Source of the DNA: an uncultured Pseudorhodobacter sp.
GTDB lineage: Bacteria; Pseudomonadota; Alphaproteobacteria; Rhodobacterales; Rhodobacteraceae
Assembly: GCA_945952425.1 (NCBI GenBank)
Contig: CAMFIX010000245.1
Span: 1-5,279 of the forward strand
Reading direction: 5' to 3'
DNA: 5,279 nucleotides
Shown here: in pieces, positions 1 through 5,279 of the stretch
Position numbering within the stretch: position 1 is the first letter of the stretch
Layout of the letters: each line of letters starts with the position of its first letter
Notes under the pieces: generated by a model
The model's input: the letters and a program-made list of their open reading frames with translations, nothing else
What the model was told of the DNA's origin: nothing
The model's database searches: none
Translations under genes and position numbers: made by a program

Positions 1-747
1 CTTGACCTTTTGCCCCAGCCAATAGGGTTTGGCACCGCCGGCATCGATGCCGATCAGCAGGCCGGACAGGCGCGACCGGGCGGCGGCGGGGGGCAGGGCG
101 TGCAAGAGCCCCTCGGCACGCAGCCCGAAGAGCCGGGCCGCGATGCGGTCGGGGCGGCTCAGCGCCTCGGACAGGCCTTCGTCGAAGGCGGCCTCGTCCC
201 AGCCCTCGGCCATGCCGTGGCGCAGAACCGATTGGGTCGACAGCAGCGCGAAGAGCTCTCCGGTCATGAAGGTCTGGAAGGAGACGACCTCTCCGGCCGA
301 GACCTGGGCCCATTTCGAATGGGTGCCGGGCAGGCAGAAGACACCGTCAAAGCCGGGATGCAGGGCGAGCGCGCCAGCCAGTTGGGTTTCCTCGCCCCGC
401 ATCACGTCGGCGGGCTTGGGCTGCGAAAGGCCCGGGGCGATGCGGACGTCCAGCCTGGGGTCGAGCGTCGCGACCCGCGTCAGGGCCGCGCCATCGGTGG
501 GCGTGCAGGGCGCCGCGCGATAGGCCGCCTCGCGCCAGCCCTGCCGCGCGCCGACCATGCCGCAGGCCAGCACCAGGGTCTTGCCCTCCAGCCAGGGGGC
601 TATGACCTCCAGAAGCGCGGCCTCGAACTCTTCGGGCTTCAGCTTGCCCATGCCCTTCGGGCTTTCGCCGTGGGCGAGCGGCCCTTCGGCCCCCATCTTC
701 CAGGCCCGCAGGTTCGACGTGCCCCAATCGACGGCAATCCAGCTCAT
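1..747 (-). CDS. dgoK: 2-dehydro-3-deoxygalactonokinase, 3' end outside window
   Basis: Cytoplasmic sugar-acid kinase that uses ATP to phosphorylate 2-keto-3-deoxygalactonate. The 6-phosphate is then cleaved by an aldolase (dgoA product) to pyruvate and glyceraldehyde 3-phosphate. The reading frame is open for 249 codons to the left edge. Family members are about 290-310 residues, so roughly the last 40-60 residues and the stop are missing. Motifs seen: the ATPase-fold nucleotide-binding start AVDWGTSNLRAW (residues 5-16), ACGMVGARQGW (61-71), MRGEETQ (116-122), CLPGTHSKW (138-146), MTGELFALL (about 160-169) and LSGLLIG near the cut end. All match the order remembered for E. coli DgoK. The ATG at 747 is chosen because AGGGGG at 758-753 lies 5 nt upstream and the conserved motif begins at residue 5. 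The gene follows glcB on the same strand after 126 bp, and dgoA may lie beyond the edge (inference). Assignment is firm. Confidence 0.93.
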   Translation of the reverse strand, partial: MSWIAVDWGTSNLRAWKMGAEGPLAHGESPKGMGKLKPEEFEAALLEVIAPWLEGKTLVLACGMVGARQGWREAAYRAAPCTPTDGAALTRVATLDPRLDVRIAPGLSQPKPADVMRGEETQLAGALALHPGFDGVFCLPGTHSKWAQVSAGEVVSFQTFMTGELFALLSTQSVLRHGMAEGWDEAAFDEGLSEALSRPDRIAARLFGLRAEGLLHALPPAAARSRLSGLLIGIDAGGAKPYWLGQKVK

Positions 748-787
748 CGGCTCCCCCTCTTTGCGCCCGAGTTTTGCCCCGAGCGGG

Positions 788-811
788 CCGGGAGGGCAAT
801 GGCTTTCCCGG
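788..811. repeat. Inverted repeat in the dgoK leader
   Basis: CCGGGA (788-793) and TCCCGG (806-811) form a 6-bp perfect inverted repeat around a 12-nt loop. It lies between the AT-rich element and the dgoK start, so it would fall in the 5' leader if transcription starts near the AT-rich element. There is no T run, so it is not a convincing terminator. In DNA this GC-rich, a 6-bp inverted repeat can easily arise by chance. Confidence 0.25.
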
Positions 812-816
812 GGTGG

Positions 817-836
817 AGTAAAATTTAGTAAATTAC
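817..836. promoter_or_regulatory. AT-rich double palindrome, candidate operator/promoter of dgoK
   Basis: Twenty bases with only four G/C, set in very GC-rich DNA. The element contains two abutting odd-length palindromes, TAAAATTTA (819-827) and GTAAATTAC (828-836), with centres 9 bp apart. The hexamer AGTAAA is also repeated directly at 817 and 827, one helical turn apart. It lies 70-90 bp upstream of the dgoK ATG. Read on the minus strand it offers a TAAATT -10-like hexamer (827-822), but no recognisable -35 sits 16-18 bp upstream. Binding by a regulator of sugar-acid catabolism is inference; the protein is unknown. Confidence 0.4.
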
Positions 837-853
837 GGCGGGGCGGCGCGTAG

Positions 854-871
854 GTCGGGGCCTGCCCCGAC
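854..871 (-). terminator. Hairpin directly after the glcB stop, possible weak terminator
   Basis: GTCGGGG and CCCCGAC form a perfect 7-bp GC-rich stem with a 4-nt loop, starting 2 nt after the glcB stop codon on the minus strand. Position and stem strength fit a 3'-end structure. No T tract follows (the next transcribed bases are CTACGCG), so classic intrinsic termination is doubtful. It may instead protect the 3' end, or be incidental. If it does not terminate, dgoK could receive read-through from glcB. Confidence 0.4.
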
Positions 872-873
872 TC

Positions 874-3009
874 TCACCCCTTCTTCACCAGCCTGGCCGC
901 ATGCAGGATCGGTTCGGTATAGCCAGAGGGCTGCGCGCGCCCCTTCAGCACCAGGTCGCGGGCGGCGAGGAAGGCCACGCCGTCGAAGCCCGGCGCCATC
1001 GGCAGATACAAGGGATCGCCCGCGTTCTGGCGGTCCACCACCTCGGCCATCTTGCGGAAGGCGGCATCGACCTCTTGCGCCGTCACCACGCCATGATGCA
1101 GCCAGTTCGCGATATGCTGGGCCGAGATGCGGCAGGTCGCGCGGTCCTCCATCAGGCCCACATCGTTCAGGTCGGGCACCTTGGAACAGCCCACCCCCTG
1201 GTCGATCCAGCGCACGACATAGCCCAGGATGCCTTGCGCATTGTTCTCGACCTCGCGGGCGATCTGGGTCGGTGTCCATTTCTGGTAGGAGGCGAGCGGA
1301 ATTTCCAGGATCGTCTCGACATGGGCCCGGCGCCCCCCGGCGGCCAGGCGGCGCTGCACGGCGAAGACGTCGATCTTGTGGTAATGCAGGGCATGCAGCG
1401 TGGCGGCCGTGGGCGAGGGCACCCAGGCGCAATTCGCCCCCGCCTTGGGATGTTCGATCTTCTGCTCCAGCATGGCGGCCATCATGTCGGGCGCGGCCCA
1501 CATGCCCTTGCCGATCTGCGCCCGCCCCGACAGGCCGCATTCCAGGCCGATGTCCACGTTCTGGTTCTCGTAAGCCCCGATCCAGGGTTTGCGCTTGATG
1601 AAATCCTTGCGCGAGAAGGCCCCGGCCTCCATCGAGGTGTGGATCTCGTTGGCCGCCGGGTCATTAAAACACGTGTTGATGAAGGCGACGCGGTGCTTGG
1701 CGGCGCGGATACATTCCTTCAGGTTGACCGAGGTCCGGCGTTCCTCGTCCATGATGCCGAGCTTGACGGTGTTCTCCGGCAGCCCGAGGAAAGCCTCGAC
1801 CCGCGCCATGGTCTCGACGGCGAAGGCCACCTCGTCCGGCCCGTGCATCTTGGGCTTGACCACATAGACCGAGCCGTGATGGGCGTTGCGCAGCCCCTCG
1901 CCGCGGTTCAGGTCGTGCTTGGCGATCAGCACGGTCAAAGCGGCATCCATCAGGCCTTCGGGAATTTCGGAGCCGTCCGCCAGCAGGATCGCCGGGTTGG
2001 TCATCAGATGGCCGACATTGCGCACCCAAAGCAGCGCCCGGCCCTTCAAGACCTTGGGGCTGCCGTCGGGGGCGGTGAAGACCCGGTCCTCGTTCAGCCG
2101 CCGGGTCAGCGTCTGGCCGCCCTTCTGAAAGGCCGCGACCAGGTTGCCCTGCATCAGGCCGAGCCAGTTCTCATAGGCCGAAACCTTGTCTTCGGCATCG
2201 ACGCAGGCGACGGAATCCTCGCAATCCATGATCGCCGAGAGCGCGCTTTCCAGGACCACATCGGCCAGAAGCGCCTGGTCGCGGGCGCCGACGGGATGGG
2301 CGCGGTCGAAGACGAGTTCCACATGCAGCCCGTTGTTGACCAACAGAACCGACTCCGGCGCTTTGGGATTGCCGCGATAGCCCGCGAATTTGGCGGGCTC
2401 CATCAGGGGCAGGTCATCGACCAGCAGCGCCCCGTCCTTGACGTAGTAACGGCGCACATCGGCATGGCTGGCCCCGGCGATCGGAAAGGCCTCGTCCAGG
2501 AAGACGCGGGCCCGGGCGACGACGCGGGCGCCGTGGCCGCGGTCATAGCCGCCCTTCGGCGGCTTGCCGATGGCATCGGTGCCGTAAAGCGCATCGTAAA
2601 GGCTGCCCCAGCGCGCATTGGCGGCGTTCAGCGCGTATCGCGCATTGGTGATCGGCACGACGAGCTGCGGCCCGGCGACCGCGGCGATCTCGGGGTCGAT
2701 GCCCGAGGTCTCGATGCGCAGGTCGGGGCCCTCGGGCAGAAGATAGCCGATGTCGCGCAGGAAGGCGGCATAGGCGGCATGGTCATGGGGGCGGTCGCGG
2801 TGGGCCACGTGCCATTGGTCGATCTGCAGCTGCAGCGCCTCGCGCCGGGCCAGCAGCGCGCGGTTCTGCGGTGCCAGGTCATGGATCATGGCCGAGAAGC
2901 CCGCCCAGAAGGCGTCGGGCGCCACGCCCGAGCCGGGCAGGGCGCGCGTCTCGATGAAATCGGCCAGGGCGGTGTCGACCTGCAGCCCCTCGCGGTGAAC
3001 CCGTGCCAT
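874..3009 (-). CDS. glcB: Malate synthase G
   Basis: Cytoplasmic single-chain enzyme, Mg-dependent, condensing glyoxylate with acetyl-CoA to malate and CoA (glyoxylate bypass and glycolate/glyoxylate use). It encodes 711 residues against about 720-740 for the family, so it is full length. Residues aligned by motif to the M. tuberculosis enzyme: E264 in MDCEDSVACVDAEDK, catalytic arginine R330 in WVRNVGHLMTNP, metal ligands E422 in GIMDEERRTS and D450, the conserved cysteine C608 in GVGCSKVPD, and the catalytic base D622 in LMEDRATCRIS. AQIGKGMW (498-504) and WVPSPTAATLHALHYH (529-544) are typical of the G isoform. The ATG at 3009 is chosen over an in-frame ATG 22 codons upstream because GGAGG (3019-3015) lies 5 nt before it and the upstream extension is not family-like. 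Oddities: the loop around D450 reads FINTCFNDPAANE, where I remember FINTGFLDRTGDE, and several motif positions are cysteine. Divergent from treF; dgoK is downstream. Confidence 0.97.
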   Translation of the reverse strand: MARVHREGLQVDTALADFIETRALPGSGVAPDAFWAGFSAMIHDLAPQNRALLARREALQLQIDQWHVAHRDRPHDHAAYAAFLRDIGYLLPEGPDLRIETSGIDPEIAAVAGPQLVVPITNARYALNAANARWGSLYDALYGTDAIGKPPKGGYDRGHGARVVARARVFLDEAFPIAGASHADVRRYYVKDGALLVDDLPLMEPAKFAGYRGNPKAPESVLLVNNGLHVELVFDRAHPVGARDQALLADVVLESALSAIMDCEDSVACVDAEDKVSAYENWLGLMQGNLVAAFQKGGQTLTRRLNEDRVFTAPDGSPKVLKGRALLWVRNVGHLMTNPAILLADGSEIPEGLMDAALTVLIAKHDLNRGEGLRNAHHGSVYVVKPKMHGPDEVAFAVETMARVEAFLGLPENTVKLGIMDEERRTSVNLKECIRAAKHRVAFINTCFNDPAANEIHTSMEAGAFSRKDFIKRKPWIGAYENQNVDIGLECGLSGRAQIGKGMWAAPDMMAAMLEQKIEHPKAGANCAWVPSPTAATLHALHYHKIDVFAVQRRLAAGGRRAHVETILEIPLASYQKWTPTQIAREVENNAQGILGYVVRWIDQGVGCSKVPDLNDVGLMEDRATCRISAQHIANWLHHGVVTAQEVDAAFRKMAEVVDRQNAGDPLYLPMAPGFDGVAFLAARDLVLKGRAQPSGYTEPILHAARLVKKG

Positions 3010-3014
3010 ATGTG

Positions 3015-3031
3015 CCTCCGTTTTGGCGGAG
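3015..3031 (-). promoter_or_regulatory. glcB ribosome-binding site inside a small hairpin
   Basis: In the glcB mRNA direction CTCCG (3031-3027) can pair with CGGAG (3020-3016) across a 6-nt loop, CCAAAA. The right arm overlaps the Shine-Dalgarno GGAGG (3019-3015), which sits 5 nt before the ATG. The stem is only 5 bp but has four G-C pairs. The ribosome-binding site itself is clear and fixes the start. That folding modulates translation is inference. Confidence 0.4.
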
Positions 3032-3086
3032 TGAACCCCAAGGGCGGGGGCCATGCAAGCGCCGGGGCCGCGCATTCCGGCACAGC

Positions 3087-3114
3087 TCTATCAACCGCAG
3101 CCTGAAAATCGCAA
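3087..3114 (-). promoter_or_regulatory. Weak candidate glcB promoter
   Basis: On the minus strand TTGCGA (3114-3109) is followed after 16 bp by GATAGA (3092-3087). The first hexamer matches the sigma-70 -35 consensus at four of six positions (TTG plus the final A), but the -10 matches at only three of six. It is placed about 80-100 bp upstream of the glcB ATG, as expected in this divergent gap. Alternatives in the gap are no better, so this is only a placeholder. Confidence 0.18.
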
Positions 3115-3133
3115 GGGCAGGGGCCAAAGCGGT

Positions 3134-3161
3134 TTGAAGCGCGCGGCCGCGGTGCTATCAT
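3134..3161 (+). promoter_or_regulatory. Candidate sigma-70 promoter of treF
   Basis: TTGAAG (3134-3139) and TATCAT (3156-3161), separated by 16 bp, each match the sigma-70 consensus at four of six positions. Transcription would start near 3168, giving a leader of about 12 nt that just includes the ribosome-binding site GGAGG (3171-3175). The -10 overlaps the upstream in-frame ATG at 3160, which argues that translation starts at 3181. Confidence 0.45.
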
Positions 3162-3180
3162 GCCGCGAATGGAGGCGGAG

Positions 3181-4584
3181 ATGGAACATCCTGATCAATC
3201 CCTGGGCGCGCTTTTCACCGATCTGCACCTGTCCGGCCTCTGGCCCGACCAGAAGGCGATCTCGGATGCGGTGATGCTGGCCGAGCCCGGCACGATCCTC
3301 GCGGCCTATCGGGCCGAGCAGCCGACCGACCTGCGCGCCTTCTTCGCCCGCTGGTTCCGCCCGGTGACGGGAGGCGAGGCCGCCTATCGCACCGACCCCG
3401 CCCATGGGCCGCTGCAGCATCTGGAGGCGCTTTGGCCGCATCTGACAAGGGTCGCGGACGCGCCCGAACGGTCCAGCCGCATCCCGCTGCCGCATCCTTA
3501 CGTGGTCGTCGGCGGTCGTTTCCAGGAGGCCTATTACTGGGACAGCTATTTCACCCAGCTTGGTCTTCTGAAGACCGGCCGTCCTGGGCTGGTGCTGGAC
3601 ATGCTGGAAAACTTCGCCTGGGCGATCCGCCAGTTCGGCCATATCCCGAACGGCTTCCGCAGCTATTTCCTGACCCGCAGCCAGCCGCCCTTCTTCCCCT
3701 CGATGGTGCGCGACTATGGCCGGGCCACGGGCGACCTTGCCGGGGCCTATGCCCGCTTCGCCCCGGCGATGGAGGCCGAATACCGCTGGTTCATGGCCAA
3801 CCGCCACACCGGCGGCCTTGCCCGCTATGCCGACGAAGCCCGCGGCCCGCGGGTCGAGATGCTGGGCCATGACCTTGCGGTGCAAGACAAGGTCGGGCCG
3901 GACTATTACCTGAACCTGCGCGCGGCCTGCGAGTCGGGCTGGGATTTCTCGGCCCGCTGGCTGACCGATCCGGGCGACCTGGCCACGATCCGCGCGCATG
4001 AACTTTGGGCGGTGGACCTGAACAGCATCCTTCTGGTGAACGAGGAAATCCTGGCCGAGGCCACCGGCAATCCCGCCTACCGGACCGCGGCCGACACCCG
4101 TCGCCGCGCGCTGGCGACCCGGTTCTTCGACGCGGATTTGGGGTTCTTCTGCGATCTGGAGGTGGCGAGCGGGCAAAGCACGCATTTCGTCTCGGCCGCG
4201 GGGCTCTTTCCGCTCTGGGCCGGGGCCGCGACGCCTGCGCAGGCTGCGGCCACGGTCGCCACGATGAAGGCCAGGCTTTGGGCGCCGGGCGGGCTTTTGA
4301 CCAGCGATGTCGCCTCGGGCCAGCAATGGGATGCGCCAAACGGCTGGGCGCCCTTGCAATGGATCGCCGTGCAGGGTCTGCGGCGCTATGGCTTTGCCGC
4401 CGAGGCCGCGGAGCTTGCGCGCAACTGGATCGCCACCTGCGACGCCGTCTTCGCCGCCAGCGGCAAATTTGTCGAGAAATACAACGTGATGGACCCGCTC
4501 GCCCAATCCGGCGGCGGCGAATATGCGCTACAGGACGGGTTCGGCTGGTCGAACGGCGTCTATCTCGACCTGATGCCCGGCTAG
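3181..4584 (+). CDS. treF: Alpha,alpha-trehalase, GH37, cytoplasmic type
   Basis: Inverting glycoside hydrolase that splits trehalose into two glucose molecules. It encodes 467 residues, essentially a bare GH37 (alpha/alpha)6 domain, shorter than E. coli TreA (565) or TreF (about 549). The N-terminus, MEHPDQSLGALFTDLHLSGL, has no signal peptide or membrane segment, so I infer a cytoplasmic enzyme. Family signatures in order: GGRFQEAYYWDSYF (111-124), GHIPNGFRSYFLTRSQPPFF (153-172), ESGWDFSARW (251-260) with catalytic acid D255, QWDAPNGWAPLQW (382-394), VEKYNV with catalytic base E432, and the glycine-rich GGGEYALQDGFGWSNGVYL (444-462). D255 and E432 correspond to D312 and E496 of E. coli TreA by motif. 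The start at 3181 is favoured by GGAGG (3171-3175) five bases upstream; in-frame ATGs at 3160 and 3169 lack this. Divergent from glcB. The treF symbol rests on inferred location, and other trehalase names are possible. Confidence 0.95.
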   Translation: MEHPDQSLGALFTDLHLSGLWPDQKAISDAVMLAEPGTILAAYRAEQPTDLRAFFARWFRPVTGGEAAYRTDPAHGPLQHLEALWPHLTRVADAPERSSRIPLPHPYVVVGGRFQEAYYWDSYFTQLGLLKTGRPGLVLDMLENFAWAIRQFGHIPNGFRSYFLTRSQPPFFPSMVRDYGRATGDLAGAYARFAPAMEAEYRWFMANRHTGGLARYADEARGPRVEMLGHDLAVQDKVGPDYYLNLRAACESGWDFSARWLTDPGDLATIRAHELWAVDLNSILLVNEEILAEATGNPAYRTAADTRRRALATRFFDADLGFFCDLEVASGQSTHFVSAAGLFPLWAGAATPAQAAATVATMKARLWAPGGLLTSDVASGQQWDAPNGWAPLQWIAVQGLRRYGFAAEAAELARNWIATCDAVFAASGKFVEKYNVMDPLAQSGGGEYALQDGFGWSNGVYLDLMPG

Positions 4585-4600
4585 GACGCGCCCTTTCTCA

Positions 4601-4618
4601 CTGGAATTTTCGTTCCAG
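4601..4618. promoter_or_regulatory. Perfect inverted repeat CTGGAA-N6-TTCCAG, candidate RpiR-type operator
   Basis: CTGGAA (4601-4606) and TTCCAG (4613-4618) form a perfect 6+6 inverted repeat around TTTTCG. Its core, GGAA-N6-TTCC, has the architecture I remember for IolR, an RpiR-family inositol repressor in rhizobia. A further GTTCCA at 4632-4637 repeats the right arm (4612-4617) exactly 20 bp downstream, two helical turns away, next to a degenerate left arm AGAA. The element sits 66-83 bp upstream of an RpiR-family gene and overlaps its candidate promoter. I infer that it is the regulator's own operator. Confidence 0.6.
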
Positions 4619-4629
4619 CCTGCTAGAAT
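4601..4629 (+). promoter_or_regulatory. Candidate promoter of the RpiR-family gene
   Basis: TAGAAT (4624-4629) matches the sigma-70 -10 consensus at five of six positions. Seventeen bases upstream lies CTGGAA (4601-4606), a weak -35 (three of six) that is also the left arm of the inverted repeat. Transcription would start near 4636, within the second GTTCCA half-site, leaving a leader of about 48 nt. A repressor bound to the palindrome would cover the -35 and spacer, which fits negative autoregulation (inference). Confidence 0.45.
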
Positions 4630-4683
4630 CTGTTCCAAGATCTGAAGGTTGGGGCCCCGGGAAGAGGGCGGAACGGGGACGAG

Positions 4684-5279
4684 ATGACCGAGACCGACGA
4701 GGAATTGCGCGCGCCCGCCTCGGTGGAGGAATTCCGCCAGCGCCTGGCCGATGTGCTGGACGACCTGCCGCGCCGCCTGCGGCAATGCGCCGATTTCATC
4801 GCCGCCAATACCGAGCGCATCGCCGTCTCGACCGTGGCCGAGCTGGCGGCGGGCGCCGAAGTGCCGCCCTCGGCCCTGATGCGCTTTTGCCAGATCCTGG
4901 GCTTTTCCGGCTTTTCCGAGATGCAGAGGCTGTTCCGCGAGGCCTATTCGCCCGGCTTCCCCGATTACTCCACCCGGCTGAAGAACCTGCGCAGCGGCCA
5001 GGCGGGCTCGCCCCAGGCCCTGCTGGCCGAATTCGTCGAGGCCGGGCGGCTGAGCCTGGAGGCGCTGGCCAAGACGGCCGACGAGGCGGCCCTGGCGCAG
5101 GCGGTCGATATCCTGGGCGCGGCCGGCACGATCCACCTGGTGGGCTTTCGCCGCGCCTTTCCGGTGGCAAGCTACCTGGCCTATGTCTTCGAAAAGATGC
5201 AGGTGCCGGCGATGATCCATGACGGGGTGGGCAAGCTGGACCACCGTTTCGCCTTGCGGGCGGGGGATGCGGTCCTGGC
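4684..5279 (+). CDS. RpiR/MurR-family transcriptional regulator, 3' end outside window
   Basis: DNA-binding regulator with an N-terminal HTH of the RpiR type and a C-terminal SIS (sugar isomerase) domain that senses phosphorylated sugars or polyols. 198 codons are present with no stop; the family is usually 280-300 residues, so about one third is missing. Seen: HTH region at about 15-90, including FIAANTERIAVSTVAELA (38-55), PSALMRFCQILGFSGFSEMQ (62-81) and LFREAY. A linker follows, and the SIS domain starts at about 135 with AGTIHLVGFRRAFPVASYLA (147-166). The ATG at 4684 has only a modest ribosome-binding site (GGGGA at 4675-4679) but gives a family-like N-terminus. It lies 99 bp after treF with its own candidate promoter and a GGAA-N6-TTCC palindrome between them. 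The palindrome suggests an IolR-like role, in which case inositol genes might follow; control of treF or of another sugar pathway is equally open. The family call is firm; the effector is unknown. Confidence 0.92.
   Translation, partial: MTETDEELRAPASVEEFRQRLADVLDDLPRRLRQCADFIAANTERIAVSTVAELAAGAEVPPSALMRFCQILGFSGFSEMQRLFREAYSPGFPDYSTRLKNLRSGQAGSPQALLAEFVEAGRLSLEALAKTADEAALAQAVDILGAAGTIHLVGFRRAFPVASYLAYVFEKMQVPAMIHDGVGKLDHRFALRAGDAVL

Noticed and set aside
10..828. A 272-codon plus-strand frame opposite dgoK
   Set aside because: The minus strand carries an unmistakable DgoK with ordered family motifs and a good ribosome-binding site; this frame is its antisense shadow.
3010..3075. Upstream in-frame ATG giving malate synthase G a 22-residue extension
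   Set aside because: No ribosome-binding site of comparable quality was seen at the upstream ATG, the extension is not family-like, and the ATG at 3009 has GGAGG five bases upstream.
901..3105. A 734-codon open frame on the plus strand antisense to nearly all of glcB
   Set aside because: It mirrors a clearly functional malate synthase G on the other strand. Its residues are low-complexity G/R/A/H-rich, it shows no recognisable motif, and long antisense frames are expected in GC-rich coding DNA.
3091..4506. A 471-codon open frame on the minus strand antisense to treF
   Set aside because: It is a shadow of the trehalase gene with R/G/A-rich composition. It overlaps the divergent promoter region, and no family is recognisable.
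4601..4618. Inverted repeat read as the treF terminator
   Set aside because: The loop, not the 3' flank, holds the T residues. No T run follows the stem, and its position over a promoter with a repeated half-site suits an operator better.
4651..4658. GGGGCCCC palindrome before the RpiR gene
   Set aside because: An 8-bp all-GC palindrome is expected by chance in DNA of this composition and has no other supporting context.
4900..4919. Short direct repeat of GGCTTTTCC in the RpiR gene
   Set aside because: It encodes the GFSGFS segment that is normal in RpiR-family HTH domains, so it reflects protein sequence and not a separate element.
4005..5222. A 405-codon plus-strand frame spanning the end of treF and the RpiR gene
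   Set aside because: It is out of frame with both well-supported genes, runs across the intergenic operator, and has R/G/A-rich low-complexity translation.
4528..5244. A 238-codon minus-strand frame opposite the RpiR gene
   Set aside because: It is antisense to a clear HTH-SIS regulator and crosses its promoter. No motif is recognised.

Overview
The window is GC-rich, with strong GC3 bias, dense coding and short intergenic gaps. From codon use and protein sequence it looks like an alphaproteobacterium, probably of the Rhodobacter/Paracoccus type. That placement is inferred from composition and remembered family sequences, not from a search. There are four protein-coding genes and no RNA genes, mobile elements, CRISPR arrays or tandem repeats.

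Layout. On the minus strand, reading leftwards from the middle, are malate synthase G (glcB, 874-3009) and then 2-dehydro-3-deoxygalactonokinase (dgoK, 1-747, cut by the left window edge before its stop). They are 126 bp apart. The gap holds a compact hairpin just after the glcB stop and an isolated AT-rich operator-like element. On the plus strand, divergent from glcB across a 171-bp gap, is a trehalase of family GH37 with no signal peptide (treF, 3181-4584). After 99 bp comes an RpiR-family HTH-SIS regulator (4684 to the right edge, incomplete). That 99-bp gap carries a perfect inverted repeat of the form GGAA-N6-TTCC overlapping a good candidate promoter.

How the genes fit together. All four belong to peripheral carbon metabolism. 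DgoK phosphorylates 2-keto-3-deoxygalactonate in the DeLey-Doudoroff route of galactose/galactonate catabolism. Malate synthase G condenses glyoxylate with acetyl-CoA. The trehalase splits trehalose to glucose in the cytoplasm. The RpiR-type protein is a sugar-phosphate-responsive regulator, probably controlling itself and genes beyond the right edge. The arrangement looks like a patchwork of separate catabolic units, not one pathway operon.

I see no previously undescribed multi-gene system. The points worth a second look are the operator upstream of the RpiR gene, the AT-rich double palindrome upstream of dgoK, and an unusual metal/glyoxylate-binding loop in malate synthase G that also gains cysteines around the active site.
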